From positions 62,001 through 126,000 of the forward strand of contig NZ_LVEJ01000029.1 in assembly GCF_001648775.1 (NCBI RefSeq): a DNA stretch of 64,000 nucleotides. Reading direction: 5' to 3'. Of the stretch, positions 42,127 through 50,723 are shown one piece after another. Within the stretch, counting starts at the first letter, position 1, and every line of letters begins with the position of its first letter. Origin of the DNA: Pseudomonas fluorescens. GTDB taxonomy: Bacteria > Pseudomonadota > Gammaproteobacteria > Pseudomonadales > Pseudomonadaceae. The notes beneath the pieces were generated by a model. It ran no database searches, had not been told where the DNA came from, and was given only the letters and a program-made list of their open reading frames with translations. The translations under genes were made by a program, and so were the position numbers.

Positions 42127-43337
42127 TGAGCAAGTTCATGGATTGGGTTGATGCGCGCTTTCCTGCGACCAAAATGTGGGAAGACCATCTCAGCAAGTAT
42201 TACGCTCCAAAAAACTTCAACTTCTTCTACTTCTTCGGCTCCCTGGCGCTGCTGGTTCTGGTGAATCAGATCGTCACCGGTGTCTGGCTGACGATGAGCT
42301 ACACGCCGTCGGCAGAAGAAGCGTTCGCTTCCGTTGAATACATCATGCGCGACGTCGAGTACGGCTCGATCCTGCGTCTGCTGCACTCGACCGGCGCTTC
42401 GGCGTTCTTCATCGTGGTCTATCTGCACATGTTCCGTGGTCTGCTTTACGGTTCTTATCAGAAGCCGCGTGAGCTGGTCTGGGTCTTCGGCATGCTGATT
42501 TACCTGGCGCTGATGGCCGAAGCTTTCATGGGTTATCTGCTGCCATGGGGCCAGATGTCGTACTGGGGCGCCCAGGTGATTATCTCGCTGTTCGGTGCGA
42601 TTCCGGTCATCGGCAACGACCTGACGCAGTGGATTCGTGGTGACTATCTGATCTCCGGGATCACCCTGAACCGCTTCTTCGCCTTGCACGTTGTCGCCCT
42701 GCCAATCGTGATTCTTGGCTTGGTGGTGCTGCACATTCTGGCGTTGCACGAGGTCGGTTCGAACAACCCTGATGGCGTCGACATCAAGAAGCACAAAGAC
42801 GAAAACGGCATCCCGCTGGACGGCATCGCCTTCCACCCGTACTACACCGTGAAGGACATTGTCGGTGTCGTAGTGTTCCTGTTTATCTTCTGCTTTATTG
42901 TGTTCTTTTTCCCGGAAATGGGCGGTTACTTCCTCGAAAAACCAAACTTCGAGCAAGCCAACCCGTTCAAGACACCTGAGCACATTGCCCCGGTTTGGTA
43001 CTTCACGCCGTTCTACGCCATCCTGCGTGCGATCCCGGACAAACTCATGGGTGTTATCGCCATGGGCGCGGCGATTGCGGTGCTGTTCGTACTGCCGTGG
43101 CTGGATCGAAGCCCGGTCAAATCGATGCGCTACAAAGGCTGGATGAGCAAGATCTGGCTGGTGGTGTTCTGCATCTCGTTCGTGATCCTCGGCATTCTCG
43201 GTGTGCTTGCGCCGACGCCGGAGCGAACCTTGCTGTCGCAGGTCTGCACCTTCCTGTACTTCGCCTACTTCATTCTGATGCCGTTCTACACCAGGCTCGA
43301 GAAGACCAAACCGGTTCCGGAAAGGGTGACTGGCTGA
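42126..43337 (+). CDS. petB: Cytochrome b of the bc1 complex
   Basis: 403 residues. Eight or so membrane helices with two b-heme pockets: the His pairs lie in FFIVVYLHMFRGLLYGSY and RFFALHVVALPIVILGLVVL/HILALHEVGSNNPDG. The Qo-site PEWY motif appears as APVWYFTPFYAIL (PVWY here). LPWGQMSYWGAQVI is also typical. ATG start at 42126, one base inside the petA stop; an earlier in-frame GTG is less likely. It ends one base before the petC ATG overlap. Confidence 0.98.
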   Translation: MSKFMDWVDARFPATKMWEDHLSKYYAPKNFNFFYFFGSLALLVLVNQIVTGVWLTMSYTPSAEEAFASVEYIMRDVEYGSILRLLHSTGASAFFIVVYLHMFRGLLYGSYQKPRELVWVFGMLIYLALMAEAFMGYLLPWGQMSYWGAQVIISLFGAIPVIGNDLTQWIRGDYLISGITLNRFFALHVVALPIVILGLVVLHILALHEVGSNNPDGVDIKKHKDENGIPLDGIAFHPYYTVKDIVGVVVFLFIFCFIVFFFPEMGGYFLEKPNFEQANPFKTPEHIAPVWYFTPFYAILRAIPDKLMGVIAMGAAIAVLFVLPWLDRSPVKSMRYKGWMSKIWLVVFCISFVILGILGVLAPTPERTLLSQVCTFLYFAYFILMPFYTRLEKTKPVPERVTG

Positions 43338-44119
43338 TGAAAAAGTTATTTTTTGCTCTGATTTTTGCTGCGTTGCCTGTGCTGTCTTTCGCTGCTGAAC
43401 ACGGTGGTCCGGAACTGGAAAAAGTCGACATCGACGTTTCCGACAAGGCCGCACTGCAGGACGGTGCGCGTACCTTTGCCAACTATTGCATGGGTTGCCA
43501 CAGCGCCAAGTTCCAGCGTTACGAGCGGGTTGCCGATGACTTGGGCATTCCTCACGAAATGATGCTGGAGAAGGTGGTGTTCACCGGTGCCAAGATCGGC
43601 GATCACATGAACATCGGCATGCAGCCGGCGGACGCCAAGACCTGGTTCGGCGCAGCGCCACCGGATCTGACGCTGGTGGCTCGCGTGCGTGGCACTGATT
43701 GGCTTTACGGTTACCTGCGTTCGTTCTACGAGGATCCTGCACGTCCATGGGGCGTGAACAACAAGGTCTTCCCGAACGTCGGCATGCCTAACGTGCTGGT
43801 CGGCCTGCAAGGTCGCCAGGTCGTGGGTTGCAAACAGGTGCAGATCGTCGAGGACGGCAAGAAGCAATATGATCCGCTGACCGGCACGCCTTTGACCCAT
43901 GAAGCGTGTGATCAACTGACCATCGTGCCGAAGTCCGGCGCTCTGAACGAAGAGCAGTTCGATGAGAAGGTCAAGAATCTGGTAACCTTCCTGGCTTACT
44001 CGGCTAACCCGGTTAAGCTGCAACATCAGCGCATCGGTACTTATGTCTTGCTGTACCTGGCGTTCTTCTTTGTGTTCGCCTACCTGCTCAAGCGTGAATA
44101 CTGGAAAGACGTGCACTGA
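43337..44119 (+). CDS. petC: Cytochrome c1
   Basis: 260 residues from MKKLFFALIFAALPVLSFAA, a cleaved signal peptide. Heme c motif CMGCH near residue 50; axial Met likely in VFPNVGMPNVLVGL. C-terminal anchor helix YVLLYLAFFFVFAYLL with basic KREYWKDVH end. It takes electrons from the Rieske centre and reduces soluble cytochrome c. The start overlaps the petB stop by one base (TGATG). A very large hairpin terminator follows. Confidence 0.97.
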   Translation: MKKLFFALIFAALPVLSFAAEHGGPELEKVDIDVSDKAALQDGARTFANYCMGCHSAKFQRYERVADDLGIPHEMMLEKVVFTGAKIGDHMNIGMQPADAKTWFGAAPPDLTLVARVRGTDWLYGYLRSFYEDPARPWGVNNKVFPNVGMPNVLVGLQGRQVVGCKQVQIVEDGKKQYDPLTGTPLTHEACDQLTIVPKSGALNEEQFDEKVKNLVTFLAYSANPVKLQHQRIGTYVLLYLAFFFVFAYLLKREYWKDVH

Positions 44120-44142
44120 TACGCTTCAAGCATTGCTGTTAA

Positions 44143-44228
44143 TCGCGCGCGCCCAAGGGTGCCTCCGATAACGCAACATCCGGTCAGCCGGATGTCGCGG
44201 GAGGCGCCCTCTGGGCGCGCGCGTTTTT
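44143..44228 (+). terminator. Unusually long branched terminator between petC and sspA
   Basis: 5' arm GCGCGCGCCCAAGGGTGCC pairs over about 22 positions with GGCGCCCTCTGGGCGCGCGC near 44203-44222, with one bulge and one G-T wobble, closing on TTTTT. Inside is a second perfect stem CATCCGG/CCGGATG. It ends petABC and precedes sspA by about 40 bp. Confidence 0.8.
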
Positions 44229-44265
44229 CCGGTTCCGATAATTTCAACAAGCGAGGAGGATCGCC

Positions 44266-44883
44266 ATGGGCGTGACCAATCGGTTGGCCTGTTACTCCGA
44301 CCCCGCCGACCACTATTCCCACCGAGTGCGCATCGTGCTTGCAGAGAAGGGTGTCAGCGCCGAGATCATTTATGTGGAAGCTGGTCGCCAGCCGCCTAAA
44401 CTGATTGAGGTGAACCCTTACGGCAGTCTGCCGACGCTGGTCGATCGCGACCTGGCGTTGTGGGAGTCGACCGTGGTGATGGAATATCTGGATGAGCGTT
44501 ACCCGCACCCGCCACTGATGCCGGTTTACCCGGTGGCGCGTGCCAACAGTCGTCTGCTGATTCATCGTATTCAGCGCGACTGGTGTGGTCTGGTGGATCT
44601 GATCCTGGATCCGAAGAGCAAGGAGGCCGCGCGAGTCGTGGCGCGCAAGGAATTGCGTGAAAGCCTGACGGGCGTGTCGCCGCTGTTTGCCGACAAGCCA
44701 TTTTTCCTCAGTGAGGAACAAAGTCTGGTGGATTGCTGCCTATTGCCAATACTCTGGCGTCTGCCGATTCTGGGTATTGAACTGCCGCGGCCAGCCAAGC
44801 CGCTGCTTGATTATATGGAGCGCTCGTTTGCGCGTGAGGCATTCCAGGCGAGTCTGTCTGGTGTCGAACGCGATATGCGCTAA
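44266..44883 (+). CDS. sspA: Stringent starvation protein A
   Basis: 205 residues. GST-like fold: thioredoxin half (RLACYSDPADHYSHRVRIVL, then VNPYGSLPTLVDRDLALWES) and helical half. SspA has no glutathione transferase activity and binds RNA polymerase; in P. aeruginosa it takes part in regulating virulence and stress genes. The YSDPADHYSHRVR start, with conserved PHxHxxRL-type sequence in E. coli, is in place. GAGGAGGATCGCC precedes the ATG. sspB starts 16 bp after its stop. Confidence 0.96.
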   Translation: MGVTNRLACYSDPADHYSHRVRIVLAEKGVSAEIIYVEAGRQPPKLIEVNPYGSLPTLVDRDLALWESTVVMEYLDERYPHPPLMPVYPVARANSRLLIHRIQRDWCGLVDLILDPKSKEAARVVARKELRESLTGVSPLFADKPFFLSEEQSLVDCCLLPILWRLPILGIELPRPAKPLLDYMERSFAREAFQASLSGVERDMR

Positions 44884-44899
44884 GGCTTAAGGAGCCGCT

Positions 44900-45313
44900 A
44901 TGAACTCCAGTCGACCTTATCTGGTCCGCGCGCTCTACGAGTGGATTGTTGATAACGATTGCACCCCGCACATGCTGGTCAATTCCGAATATCCGGCGGT
45001 GCAGGTGCCGCAGGGTTTCGCCAGTGACGGGCAGATTGTCCTGAACATTTCGCCGAGTGCCGTGCGTCATTTGCACATGGACAACGACGTGGTGACCTTC
45101 GAAGGTCGCTTCGGTGGCGTTCCGCACAGCTTGTACGTGCCGATCAGCGCGATTCTGGGAATCTACGCCCGGGAGAACGGTCAAGGCATGGTGTTTGATC
45201 TTGAGTCGCCGATGGATGACGAGGAAGAGATCGAGGCGGATGACGACTTGCCGCCACCGGACAGCGAGCCGCCGCGCCCTAGCGGCCGGCCTAGCTTGAA
45301 GGTAGTGAAGTAA
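44900..45313 (+). CDS. sspB: Stringent starvation protein B (ClpXP adaptor)
   Basis: 137 residues. SspB binds ssrA-tagged and other substrates and delivers them to ClpXP. N-terminal RPYLVRALYEWIVDNDCTPH and IVLNISPSAVRHLHMDNDVV are typical of the tag-binding fold; the acidic linker (DDEEEIEADDDLPPPDSEPP) leads to a C-terminal RPSLKVVK, the ClpX zinc-domain-binding tail. Operon partner of sspA. TAAGGAGCCGCT precedes the ATG. Confidence 0.97.
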   Translation: MNSSRPYLVRALYEWIVDNDCTPHMLVNSEYPAVQVPQGFASDGQIVLNISPSAVRHLHMDNDVVTFEGRFGGVPHSLYVPISAILGIYARENGQGMVFDLESPMDDEEEIEADDDLPPPDSEPPRPSGRPSLKVVK

Positions 45314-45347
45314 TAAAAAAGGCGATCCAGATGGATCGCCTTTTTTG
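45314..45347. terminator. Bidirectional intrinsic terminator
   Basis: AAAAAAGGCGATCC AGAT GGATCGCCTTTTTT: ten-pair stem with A and T runs, between sspB and the convergent dolP-like gene. Confidence 0.94.
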
Positions 45348-45364
45348 TGCGCGCGTTTCAGCGG

Positions 45365-45943
45365 TCAGTCGATGTATTCGAACAGCTTGACGATTTTCTG
45401 TACGCCGGAGACGCCCTGAACCAGATTGGTTGCCTGAGTGGCTTCCTGTTTGGTCAGCAGGCCCAGCAGGTAGACGATACCGTTCTCGGTCACGACCTTG
45501 ATGCGTGAGCCGGGAATGCTGGCATCCGTGAGCATCTGCGTCTTGATCTTGGAGGTCAGCCAGGTGTCGTTCTGGCGTGCCAGGAAGCCGGACGGCGGGA
45601 TGACCTGCAGTTCGTTATGAACGGTTTTCACCCGTTGGACAGCGGCTGCCGCTTGCTCGGCCTTGGCTTTCAAGTCCGCGCGAGGGGTTTGACCGGCCAG
45701 CAAGACAACACCGTTGAAACTGGTGACGACGATGTGCGAATCGTTGTCCAGGGCCGGGTCGGCCTTGGCCACGTTCACACCGACTTTGGTTTCGATCAAC
45801 GAGTCGTCGATCTTGCTGCCGAAGGTGCGCGTGCCGCGGTCGTCATCGATCGGTGCTTCACGGCTGGCGTTCACCACCGAGGTGCAGCCGCTGATGCCCA
45901 GGCACAGGGTCAAGGCCAGAAGGCCAAGGCGATTAGGGGTCAT
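45365..45943 (-). CDS. dolP: BON-domain lipoprotein DolP (YraP)
   Basis: 192 residues. Lipoprotein signal with lipobox GISGC (Cys near residue 20). Two BON domains: KIDDSLIETKVGVNVAKADP...VVTSFNGVVLLAGQTP and TWLTSKIKTQMLTDASIPGS...VVTENGIVYLLGLLTKQEA. DolP in E. coli is an outer-membrane lipoprotein that supports envelope integrity and the BAM complex. Its start overlaps the stop of the SIS-domain gene by 4 bp (ATGA). The order lpoA-yraN-diaA-dolP is the same as in E. coli. Confidence 0.92.
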   Translation of the reverse strand: MTPNRLGLLALTLCLGISGCTSVVNASREAPIDDDRGTRTFGSKIDDSLIETKVGVNVAKADPALDNDSHIVVTSFNGVVLLAGQTPRADLKAKAEQAAAAVQRVKTVHNELQVIPPSGFLARQNDTWLTSKIKTQMLTDASIPGSRIKVVTENGIVYLLGLLTKQEATQATNLVQGVSGVQKIVKLFEYID

Positions 45944-46533
45944 TCTTCACTCCCGAACAGTTGGCTGTCGATCAGATCGCAAAGGCAATGGATCGCCAGC
46001 AAGTGGACTTCTTGAATACGTGCAGTGACATTGGCCGGTACGCGAATCTCGACGTCCTCGGGCAACAGCAGCGACGCCATGCCGCCGCCATCGCGTCCGG
46101 TCAAAGCTACGACAATCATTTCGCGATCATGTGCGGCCTGGATCGCTTGAATAATGTTCGCCGAGTTACCGCTGGTCGAAATCGCCAGCAGGACATCGCC
46201 TGGCTGACCGAGTGCGCGGATCTGTTTGGAGAACACTTCGTTGTAGCTGTAGTCGTTGGCGATCGATGTGATCGTCGAGGTGTCGGTGGTCAGGGCGATG
46301 GCTGGCAGGCTCGGACGCTCGCGCTCGAAGCGGTTGAGCAGCTCCGACGAGAAGTGCTGGGCATCGCCGGCCGAGCCGCCGTTGCCGCACGAAAGCATTT
46401 TGCCTTCGTTGAGCAGGGCGTTGACCATGATCTGGCTGGCTTGCTCGATGTGCGGTGCAAGTACGTCCATCGCCTGTTGCTTGGTGTCGATACTGGCCTG
46501 GAAAAGCTGGCGAATTCGGGATTGCATGTCCAT
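45940..46533 (-). CDS. diaA: DiaA-type SIS-domain protein (often labelled phosphoheptose isomerase)
   Basis: 197 residues from MDMQSRIRQLF. SIS domain with the sugar-phosphate loop SCGNGGSAGDAQHFSSELLN near residues 54-73 and LAISTSGNSANIIQAIQA. DiaA binds DnaA and stimulates replication initiation; GmhA makes heptose for LPS. Sequence alone separates them poorly, but the neighbours are exactly those of E. coli diaA (lpoA, yraN before; dolP after), so DiaA is favoured. About 100 bp with no gene separate it from yraN. Confidence 0.82.
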   Translation of the reverse strand: MDMQSRIRQLFQASIDTKQQAMDVLAPHIEQASQIMVNALLNEGKMLSCGNGGSAGDAQHFSSELLNRFERERPSLPAIALTTDTSTITSIANDYSYNEVFSKQIRALGQPGDVLLAISTSGNSANIIQAIQAAHDREMIVVALTGRDGGGMASLLLPEDVEIRVPANVTARIQEVHLLAIHCLCDLIDSQLFGSEE

Positions 46534-46637
46534 CTGTGTGACCTTAAGTAGCGCGGCTGTACGGCACATGAATGTGCAGCCCGCAAAGCAAAGAGCAAAA
46601 TTTGTCGGTGGAATTGTCCGGGTCGCAACGCAGCCGA

Positions 46638-47000
46638 TCAACTGTCGAAAGCATTCTGCAACCAGTTCAGCTGACTCGGATGGCTGTCGATGGCCACCAC
46701 GTCGAAGCGGCAAGGGGAATTGGCCCAACGCGACTCGCGCTGAAGAAAATACTGTGCAGCGAAAATCAGTTTCTGCTGCTTGCGCCCATCGATGCTAGCG
46801 AGCGCGCCACCCCATTGAGTGTTTTTTCTGTAGCGAACTTCAACGAATACTACTGTATCGCCATCAAGCATGACCAGATCAAGCTCACCGCGTTTGCATA
46901 ACCAGTTCTGCGCCAACAGGCGCAGACCGTGTTGTTGCAGATGCTCGAGCGCCTGGCGCTCGGCATCTTTTCCGCTTTGCGAGCGTGACCTGTCAGGCAT
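46638..47000 (-). CDS. YraN family (UPF0102) nuclease-fold protein
   Basis: 120 residues from MPDRSRSQSGKDAERQALEH. Restriction-endonuclease-like core CKRGELDLVMLDGDTVVFVE with E/D/EVR catalytic-like residues, then the family's VRYRKNTQWGGALASIDGRK. A DNA or RNA repair role is suspected but not shown. Its ATG overlaps the lpoA stop (TAATG), so lpoA-yraN are translationally coupled. Confidence 0.9.
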   Translation of the reverse strand: MPDRSRSQSGKDAERQALEHLQQHGLRLLAQNWLCKRGELDLVMLDGDTVVFVEVRYRKNTQWGGALASIDGRKQQKLIFAAQYFLQRESRWANSPCRFDVVAIDSHPSQLNWLQNAFDS

Positions 47001-48811
47001 TAGCGCGGGGTGTCCGGCAGGCGTTGAACCTGACCGCTGACGAACTGCGCCCAAGGCAACTGACGCACCACGCGTTGAGTCTGGGTCATGCCGAGGCTGC
47101 CCGACTCACCATCGATGCGGCTGTCCGGCAGGGCTTTGAGTTGGCCCAGGCGCGGCGCCAGGCGATAGGCATCGACACCCATCGCGTACAGGCGGCCGAG
47201 GCTGCCGGCGGCTTGTGGCCACTGCGCAACCACTTGCTGACGCAGTGGATCGCTGTTGTCCAGCAACCATGGGGTTTCGCAGAAGCGGATGCCATTCATG
47301 TCGTTGTACTGGTTGACGTCGCCGCTGGCGCTGTAAACGTGCGAGGTCGCGTAAACCGGAACATCACCGGCGTACTGGAAGTTCAGGGTCGGCTTGATCT
47401 GCTGCGCCTGTTGTGGCGTGGCAGCAAGGAAGATGAACTCGATGTCCTGACGACGCGAAGGCTGCGCGGCGACGTTAGTGCCAGCGGCATTTTGCAGGCT
47501 CTTGGCGCGGGCTTCGCTCTGACGCAGCTGGAACATGTCAGCGATCTGCTGAGCCAGTTGCACCGGCTGATCAACACGCTCGGTCGCTACGATGCTGCCG
47601 CCGTTCGCTTGCCAGTCCTGGCTGAACGCACGCAGTACGCGGTCGCCCCATTCGCCTTTCGGCACCATGATGGCGGCGCGGTGCAGGCCATCGGCACGGG
47701 CACGACGCGAGACTTCCCGAGCTTCGTCTTCAGCGGCCAGACCGAACTGGAACAGTTGCGCCGGGCCTTGATCACCTTCGCTGTAGTTCAGCGCGAGGGT
47801 GGTGATCGGCAGTTGCGGACGGGTGCTCAGCTGTTTGACCAGTGGTTTTTCCAGTGGGCCGACAACCAGTTGCACGCCATCAGCCTGAGCCTTGCGGTAG
47901 AACTCGTCCATCGAGGTCAGCTTCGAGCTGTCGTAGAACTCGATCGCTGGCGGCTTTTGTCCGGCCTGTTGAGCCTGGTAGTGCGCAGCCATGAAGCCTT
48001 CACGCAGTGCCTTGCCAACAGCGGCCAGCGGGCCGTCCTGCGGCAGCAGCAGGGCGATCTTGCTCAGTGGCTGGCTGGCCAGTTCCTTGAGTTTGGTCAG
48101 CGGCAGCGGCAGGTTGATTGCGGCCGGGTGCTTTGGGTTCTGTGCACGCCAGGTGTCGATCGCAGCTTGCTGTTGTTCCAGGGTGCCCGCGGATTTCACC
48201 GCCAGCGCCAGGCCCATCCAGCCGCCGAGGTCGTCGCTAGTGTTGGGTTGCAGTTGGTCGGTTGGCAGCGAGCCGATCAGGGTCCAGATCGCTTCGTGGT
48301 TCTTGCTCGCGGCTTCGCCTTGCAGCATCGGGGCGATGAACACGCGCTCGCGGGCGGCAGCCAGCGTCTGACCATCGGCTTCAAGGGCACGGGCGTGAAC
48401 GGTGCCGGTGCGCACTTGTTGCTCTTCAGGCATTTCGCCCAAGTGTTGCAGGCTTGGATGGCTCAGGGCGGTCAGCGCGGCTTTCGGCTGATTGCGGGTC
48501 ATCGCCAACTCGGCATTCAAGGTGCTGGCGAAAATCTGCTGGCCTGGCTTGAGTTGCTCCATCGGCACTTGTTGCAGGATTTGCGCGGACTGTCCGGCGT
48601 TACCCTGACGGTAAGCCAGGTCCGCTGCGCTGAGGCGCAACAGGGCAGCTTTTTCCGGGGTTTTAGCCTGGGTCGCCTGTTCGAGCAGTTGCTCGATGCT
48701 GGCATCCGGGGTCCGTGGAAGTTCGCCAAGGCTGGAGGAAGGGGAGCTGGCGCAAGCCGCCAACAAGGCAGCGAGGCAGAGGGCAGTGAACAGCCGCAGG
48801 CAAGCGATCAT
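47000..48811 (-). CDS. lpoA: Penicillin-binding protein activator LpoA
   Basis: 603 residues. Lipobox LAAC with Cys near residue 20, so it is an outer-membrane lipoprotein. The N-terminal half is TPR-like (RLSAADLAYRQGNAGQSAQI, GQQIFASTLNAELAMTRNQP); the C-terminal half has a periplasmic-binding-protein fold (KIALLLPQDGPLAAVGKALR, VQLVVGPLEKPLVKQLST). LpoA reaches through the peptidoglycan to stimulate PBP1a. First gene of the lpoA-yraN-diaA-dolP block, divergent from rsmI across about 210 bp. Confidence 0.94.
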   Translation of the reverse strand: MIACLRLFTALCLAALLAACASSPSSSLGELPRTPDASIEQLLEQATQAKTPEKAALLRLSAADLAYRQGNAGQSAQILQQVPMEQLKPGQQIFASTLNAELAMTRNQPKAALTALSHPSLQHLGEMPEEQQVRTGTVHARALEADGQTLAAARERVFIAPMLQGEAASKNHEAIWTLIGSLPTDQLQPNTSDDLGGWMGLALAVKSAGTLEQQQAAIDTWRAQNPKHPAAINLPLPLTKLKELASQPLSKIALLLPQDGPLAAVGKALREGFMAAHYQAQQAGQKPPAIEFYDSSKLTSMDEFYRKAQADGVQLVVGPLEKPLVKQLSTRPQLPITTLALNYSEGDQGPAQLFQFGLAAEDEAREVSRRARADGLHRAAIMVPKGEWGDRVLRAFSQDWQANGGSIVATERVDQPVQLAQQIADMFQLRQSEARAKSLQNAAGTNVAAQPSRRQDIEFIFLAATPQQAQQIKPTLNFQYAGDVPVYATSHVYSASGDVNQYNDMNGIRFCETPWLLDNSDPLRQQVVAQWPQAAGSLGRLYAMGVDAYRLAPRLGQLKALPDSRIDGESGSLGMTQTQRVVRQLPWAQFVSGQVQRLPDTPR

Positions 48812-49021
48812 GTAAGTGTTCCTGATACTCGATCAAATTAGCGTCGAATTGTACCCAAGCACTGGCCGGGGCGCGATGTTAGTGGCGTGAAACGTACGAT
48901 TTAGCTGTAGTAAATGTTGCGGTGGTGCGTAACCAAGGGGAAAACCGTGCTGGCTCGAAGCGCGTCGCGAGCCTCGTGTCGCGCTACAATGGCCGCTTTT
49001 ACCGATCACGAGGTGTGCGCT

Positions 49022-49894
49022 TTGACTGCTCCAGGTTCCCTGAATTCCGCTGCTGGCTCGCTTTATGTGGTGGCGACGCCCATCGGCAACCTGGACGACA
49101 TCAGCGCCCGGGCACTGAAGATCCTCCGCGAGGTGGCGTTGATTGCTGCCGAAGACACCCGCCACTCGGCGCGCCTGATGCAGCACTTCGGGATCGGCAC
49201 GCCGTTGGCCGCGTGTCACGAACACAATGAACGAGATGAAGGTAGTCGCTTTATTACCCGCTTGCTGGCCGGTGACAACGTGGCGCTGATCTCTGACGCT
49301 GGCACGCCACTGATTTCCGATCCGGGTTATCACCTGGTCCGTCAGGCCCGTGCGGCCGGGATCAATGTAGTCCCGGTGCCCGGCGCCTGTGCGCTGATTG
49401 CGGCGTTGTCGGCGGCGGGTCTGCCGTCTGACCGCTTCATCTTTGAAGGCTTCCTTCCAGCCAAGTCGGTTGGGCGCAAGGCGCGACTGGAGGCGGTTAA
49501 AGAAGAGCCGCGCACGCTGATCTTTTATGAAGCTCCGCATCGCATTCTTGAATGCCTGCAGGACATGGAAGCCGTGTTTGGCGGTGAGCGTCAGGCATTG
49601 CTCGCCCGGGAAATCACCAAGACGTTCGAAACCCTCAAAGGCTTACCGCTGGCCGAGTTGCGCGCGTTCGTCGAATCCGACAGCAATCAGCAGCGCGGCG
49701 AATGCGTAGTGTTGGTGGCGGGCTGGACGCCGCCGGAGTCCGAAGACGCGGTCAGCAGCGAAGCGATGCGCATCCTTGATCTGCTGCTCGAAGAAATGCC
49801 GCTCAAGCGTGCCGCCGCGCTGGCAGCGCAGATCACCGGCGAGCGCAAAAACGTGCTGTATCAGGTTGCGCTGGATAAACAGAAAAGCGTGTAA
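49022..49894 (+). CDS. rsmI: 16S rRNA 2'-O-ribose C1402 methyltransferase
   Basis: 290 residues from a TTG at 49022 (LTAPGSLNSAAGSLYVVATP), preceded by GAGGTGTGCGCT; the frame extends 36 codons further without family resemblance. Tetrapyrrole-methylase-like fold: VATPIGNLDDIS, AAEDTRHSARLMQ, LISDAGTPLISDPGY and VVPVPGACALIAAL. It methylates C1402 of 16S rRNA with SAM. Divergent from lpoA, as in E. coli yraL/yraM. rnpB follows on the same strand. Confidence 0.95.
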   Translation: MTAPGSLNSAAGSLYVVATPIGNLDDISARALKILREVALIAAEDTRHSARLMQHFGIGTPLAACHEHNERDEGSRFITRLLAGDNVALISDAGTPLISDPGYHLVRQARAAGINVVPVPGACALIAALSAAGLPSDRFIFEGFLPAKSVGRKARLEAVKEEPRTLIFYEAPHRILECLQDMEAVFGGERQALLAREITKTFETLKGLPLAELRAFVESDSNQQRGECVVLVAGWTPPESEDAVSSEAMRILDLLLEEMPLKRAAALAAQITGERKNVLYQVALDKQKSV

Positions 49895-49967
49895 GCCGTC
49901 GCCCATAGCGGTCTTGAGGCTTTTAGCGCTTGTTCTTCGGCCGCTCTGCCGTTACCCTTCGCGGCGG

Positions 49968-50320
49968 AGAGTCGATCGGACAGTCGCTGCCCTCTATGAA
50001 AATTAGGGGGGGGAGGAAAGTCCGGGCTCCATAGGGCGAAGTGCCAGGTAATGCCTGGGAGGCGTGAGCCTACGGAAAGTGCCACAGAAAATAACCGCCT
50101 AAGCGCTTCGGCGCCGGTAAGGGTGAAAAGGTGCGGTAAGAGCGCACCGCACGTCTGGCAACAGTTCGTGGCTAGGTAAACCCCACTTGGAGCAAGACCA
50201 AATAGGGTCCCAAGGCGTGGCCCGCGCTGGGACCGGGTAGGTTGCTAAAGATGTCCAGTGATGGCCATCGTAGACGAATGACTGTTCAAGACAGAACCCG
50301 GCTTACAGATCGACTCTCCA
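49968..50320 (+). ncRNA. rnpB: RNase P RNA
   Basis: Type A RNase P RNA that matures the 5' ends of tRNAs. 5' AGAGTCGATCGGACAGTCGC pairs with 3' GATCGACTCT (50308-50317) as the P1 stem. Conserved core segments: GAGGAAAGTCCGGGCTCC (CR-I region), TAGGGTGCCAGG-type P7 region with GCCAGGTAATGCCTGGGAGG, ACAGAAAATAACCGCC, and GATGGCCATCGTAGACGAAT then GACAGAACCCGGCTTACA near the 3' end. Length about 353 nt fits. It lies between rsmI and mraZ. Confidence 0.96.
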
Positions 50321-50619
50321 CCTTTTTCTTTCCCTGCTTGAATCATTGGCAACAGGGCTGTGTAATATCAGCAGGCCTGCTCTGAAAGTTCGGCAGCGGC
50401 AAACGCAGTAATAGCCATTTCCCACCTCGCTTCAATCAACAGCAGAAGCGCATTTGTAATACCGAAAAAATCTTACTCTTAACAAATTACTTTAACTTTC
50501 GAGCGCAGCTTTCAGTGCTGCATCAAGTTATGGGTCCAAAGTCTGCGCCAGATTGTCGTTATGCCTCCTTTTATGCTCCTAAATCTCCGTTCTGTAAGGG
50601 TTTTCCTTTAATCCGCGCC
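50321..50619 (+). other. Gap between rnpB and the mraZ promoter; no gene seen
   Basis: An A/T-rich tract (about 50455-50505) lies in the middle. No frame with a ribosome site and no convincing hairpin terminator were seen, although a T-rich run directly follows rnpB (CCTTTTTC). Confidence 0.5.
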
Positions 50620-50649
50620 TTGACGGTGTGGTGGGCGCATTCCTATAGT
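50620..50649 (+). promoter_or_regulatory. Sigma-70 promoter of the dcw cluster
   Basis: TTGACG at 50620-50625 and TATAGT at 50644-50649 with an 18-bp spacer, about 75 bp before mraZ; transcription would start near 50656-50658, within the first operator repeat. Confidence 0.75.
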
Positions 50650-50655
50650 GTGCGC

Positions 50656-50684
50656 AAGTGGCGGAAAGTGGCATGAAGTGGGTT
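50656..50684 (+). promoter_or_regulatory. Putative MraZ operator, three direct repeats
   Basis: AAGTGG occurs at 50656, 50666 and 50676: three copies in exact 10-bp steps, one per helical turn (AAGTGGC, AAGTGGC, AAGTGGG). MraZ of E. coli binds similarly spaced TGGG-type direct repeats and represses its own operon. Placed at the predicted start site, so repression by overlap is expected. Confidence 0.78.
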
Positions 50685-50723
50685 TTTTGAGCTCAAAACG
50701 ATAAAAATTGGAGAAACGCAGAC

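Noticed and set aside
46985..48841. 618-codon plus-strand frame over lpoA
   Set aside because: Shadow of lpoA, whose lipobox and family domains are clear.
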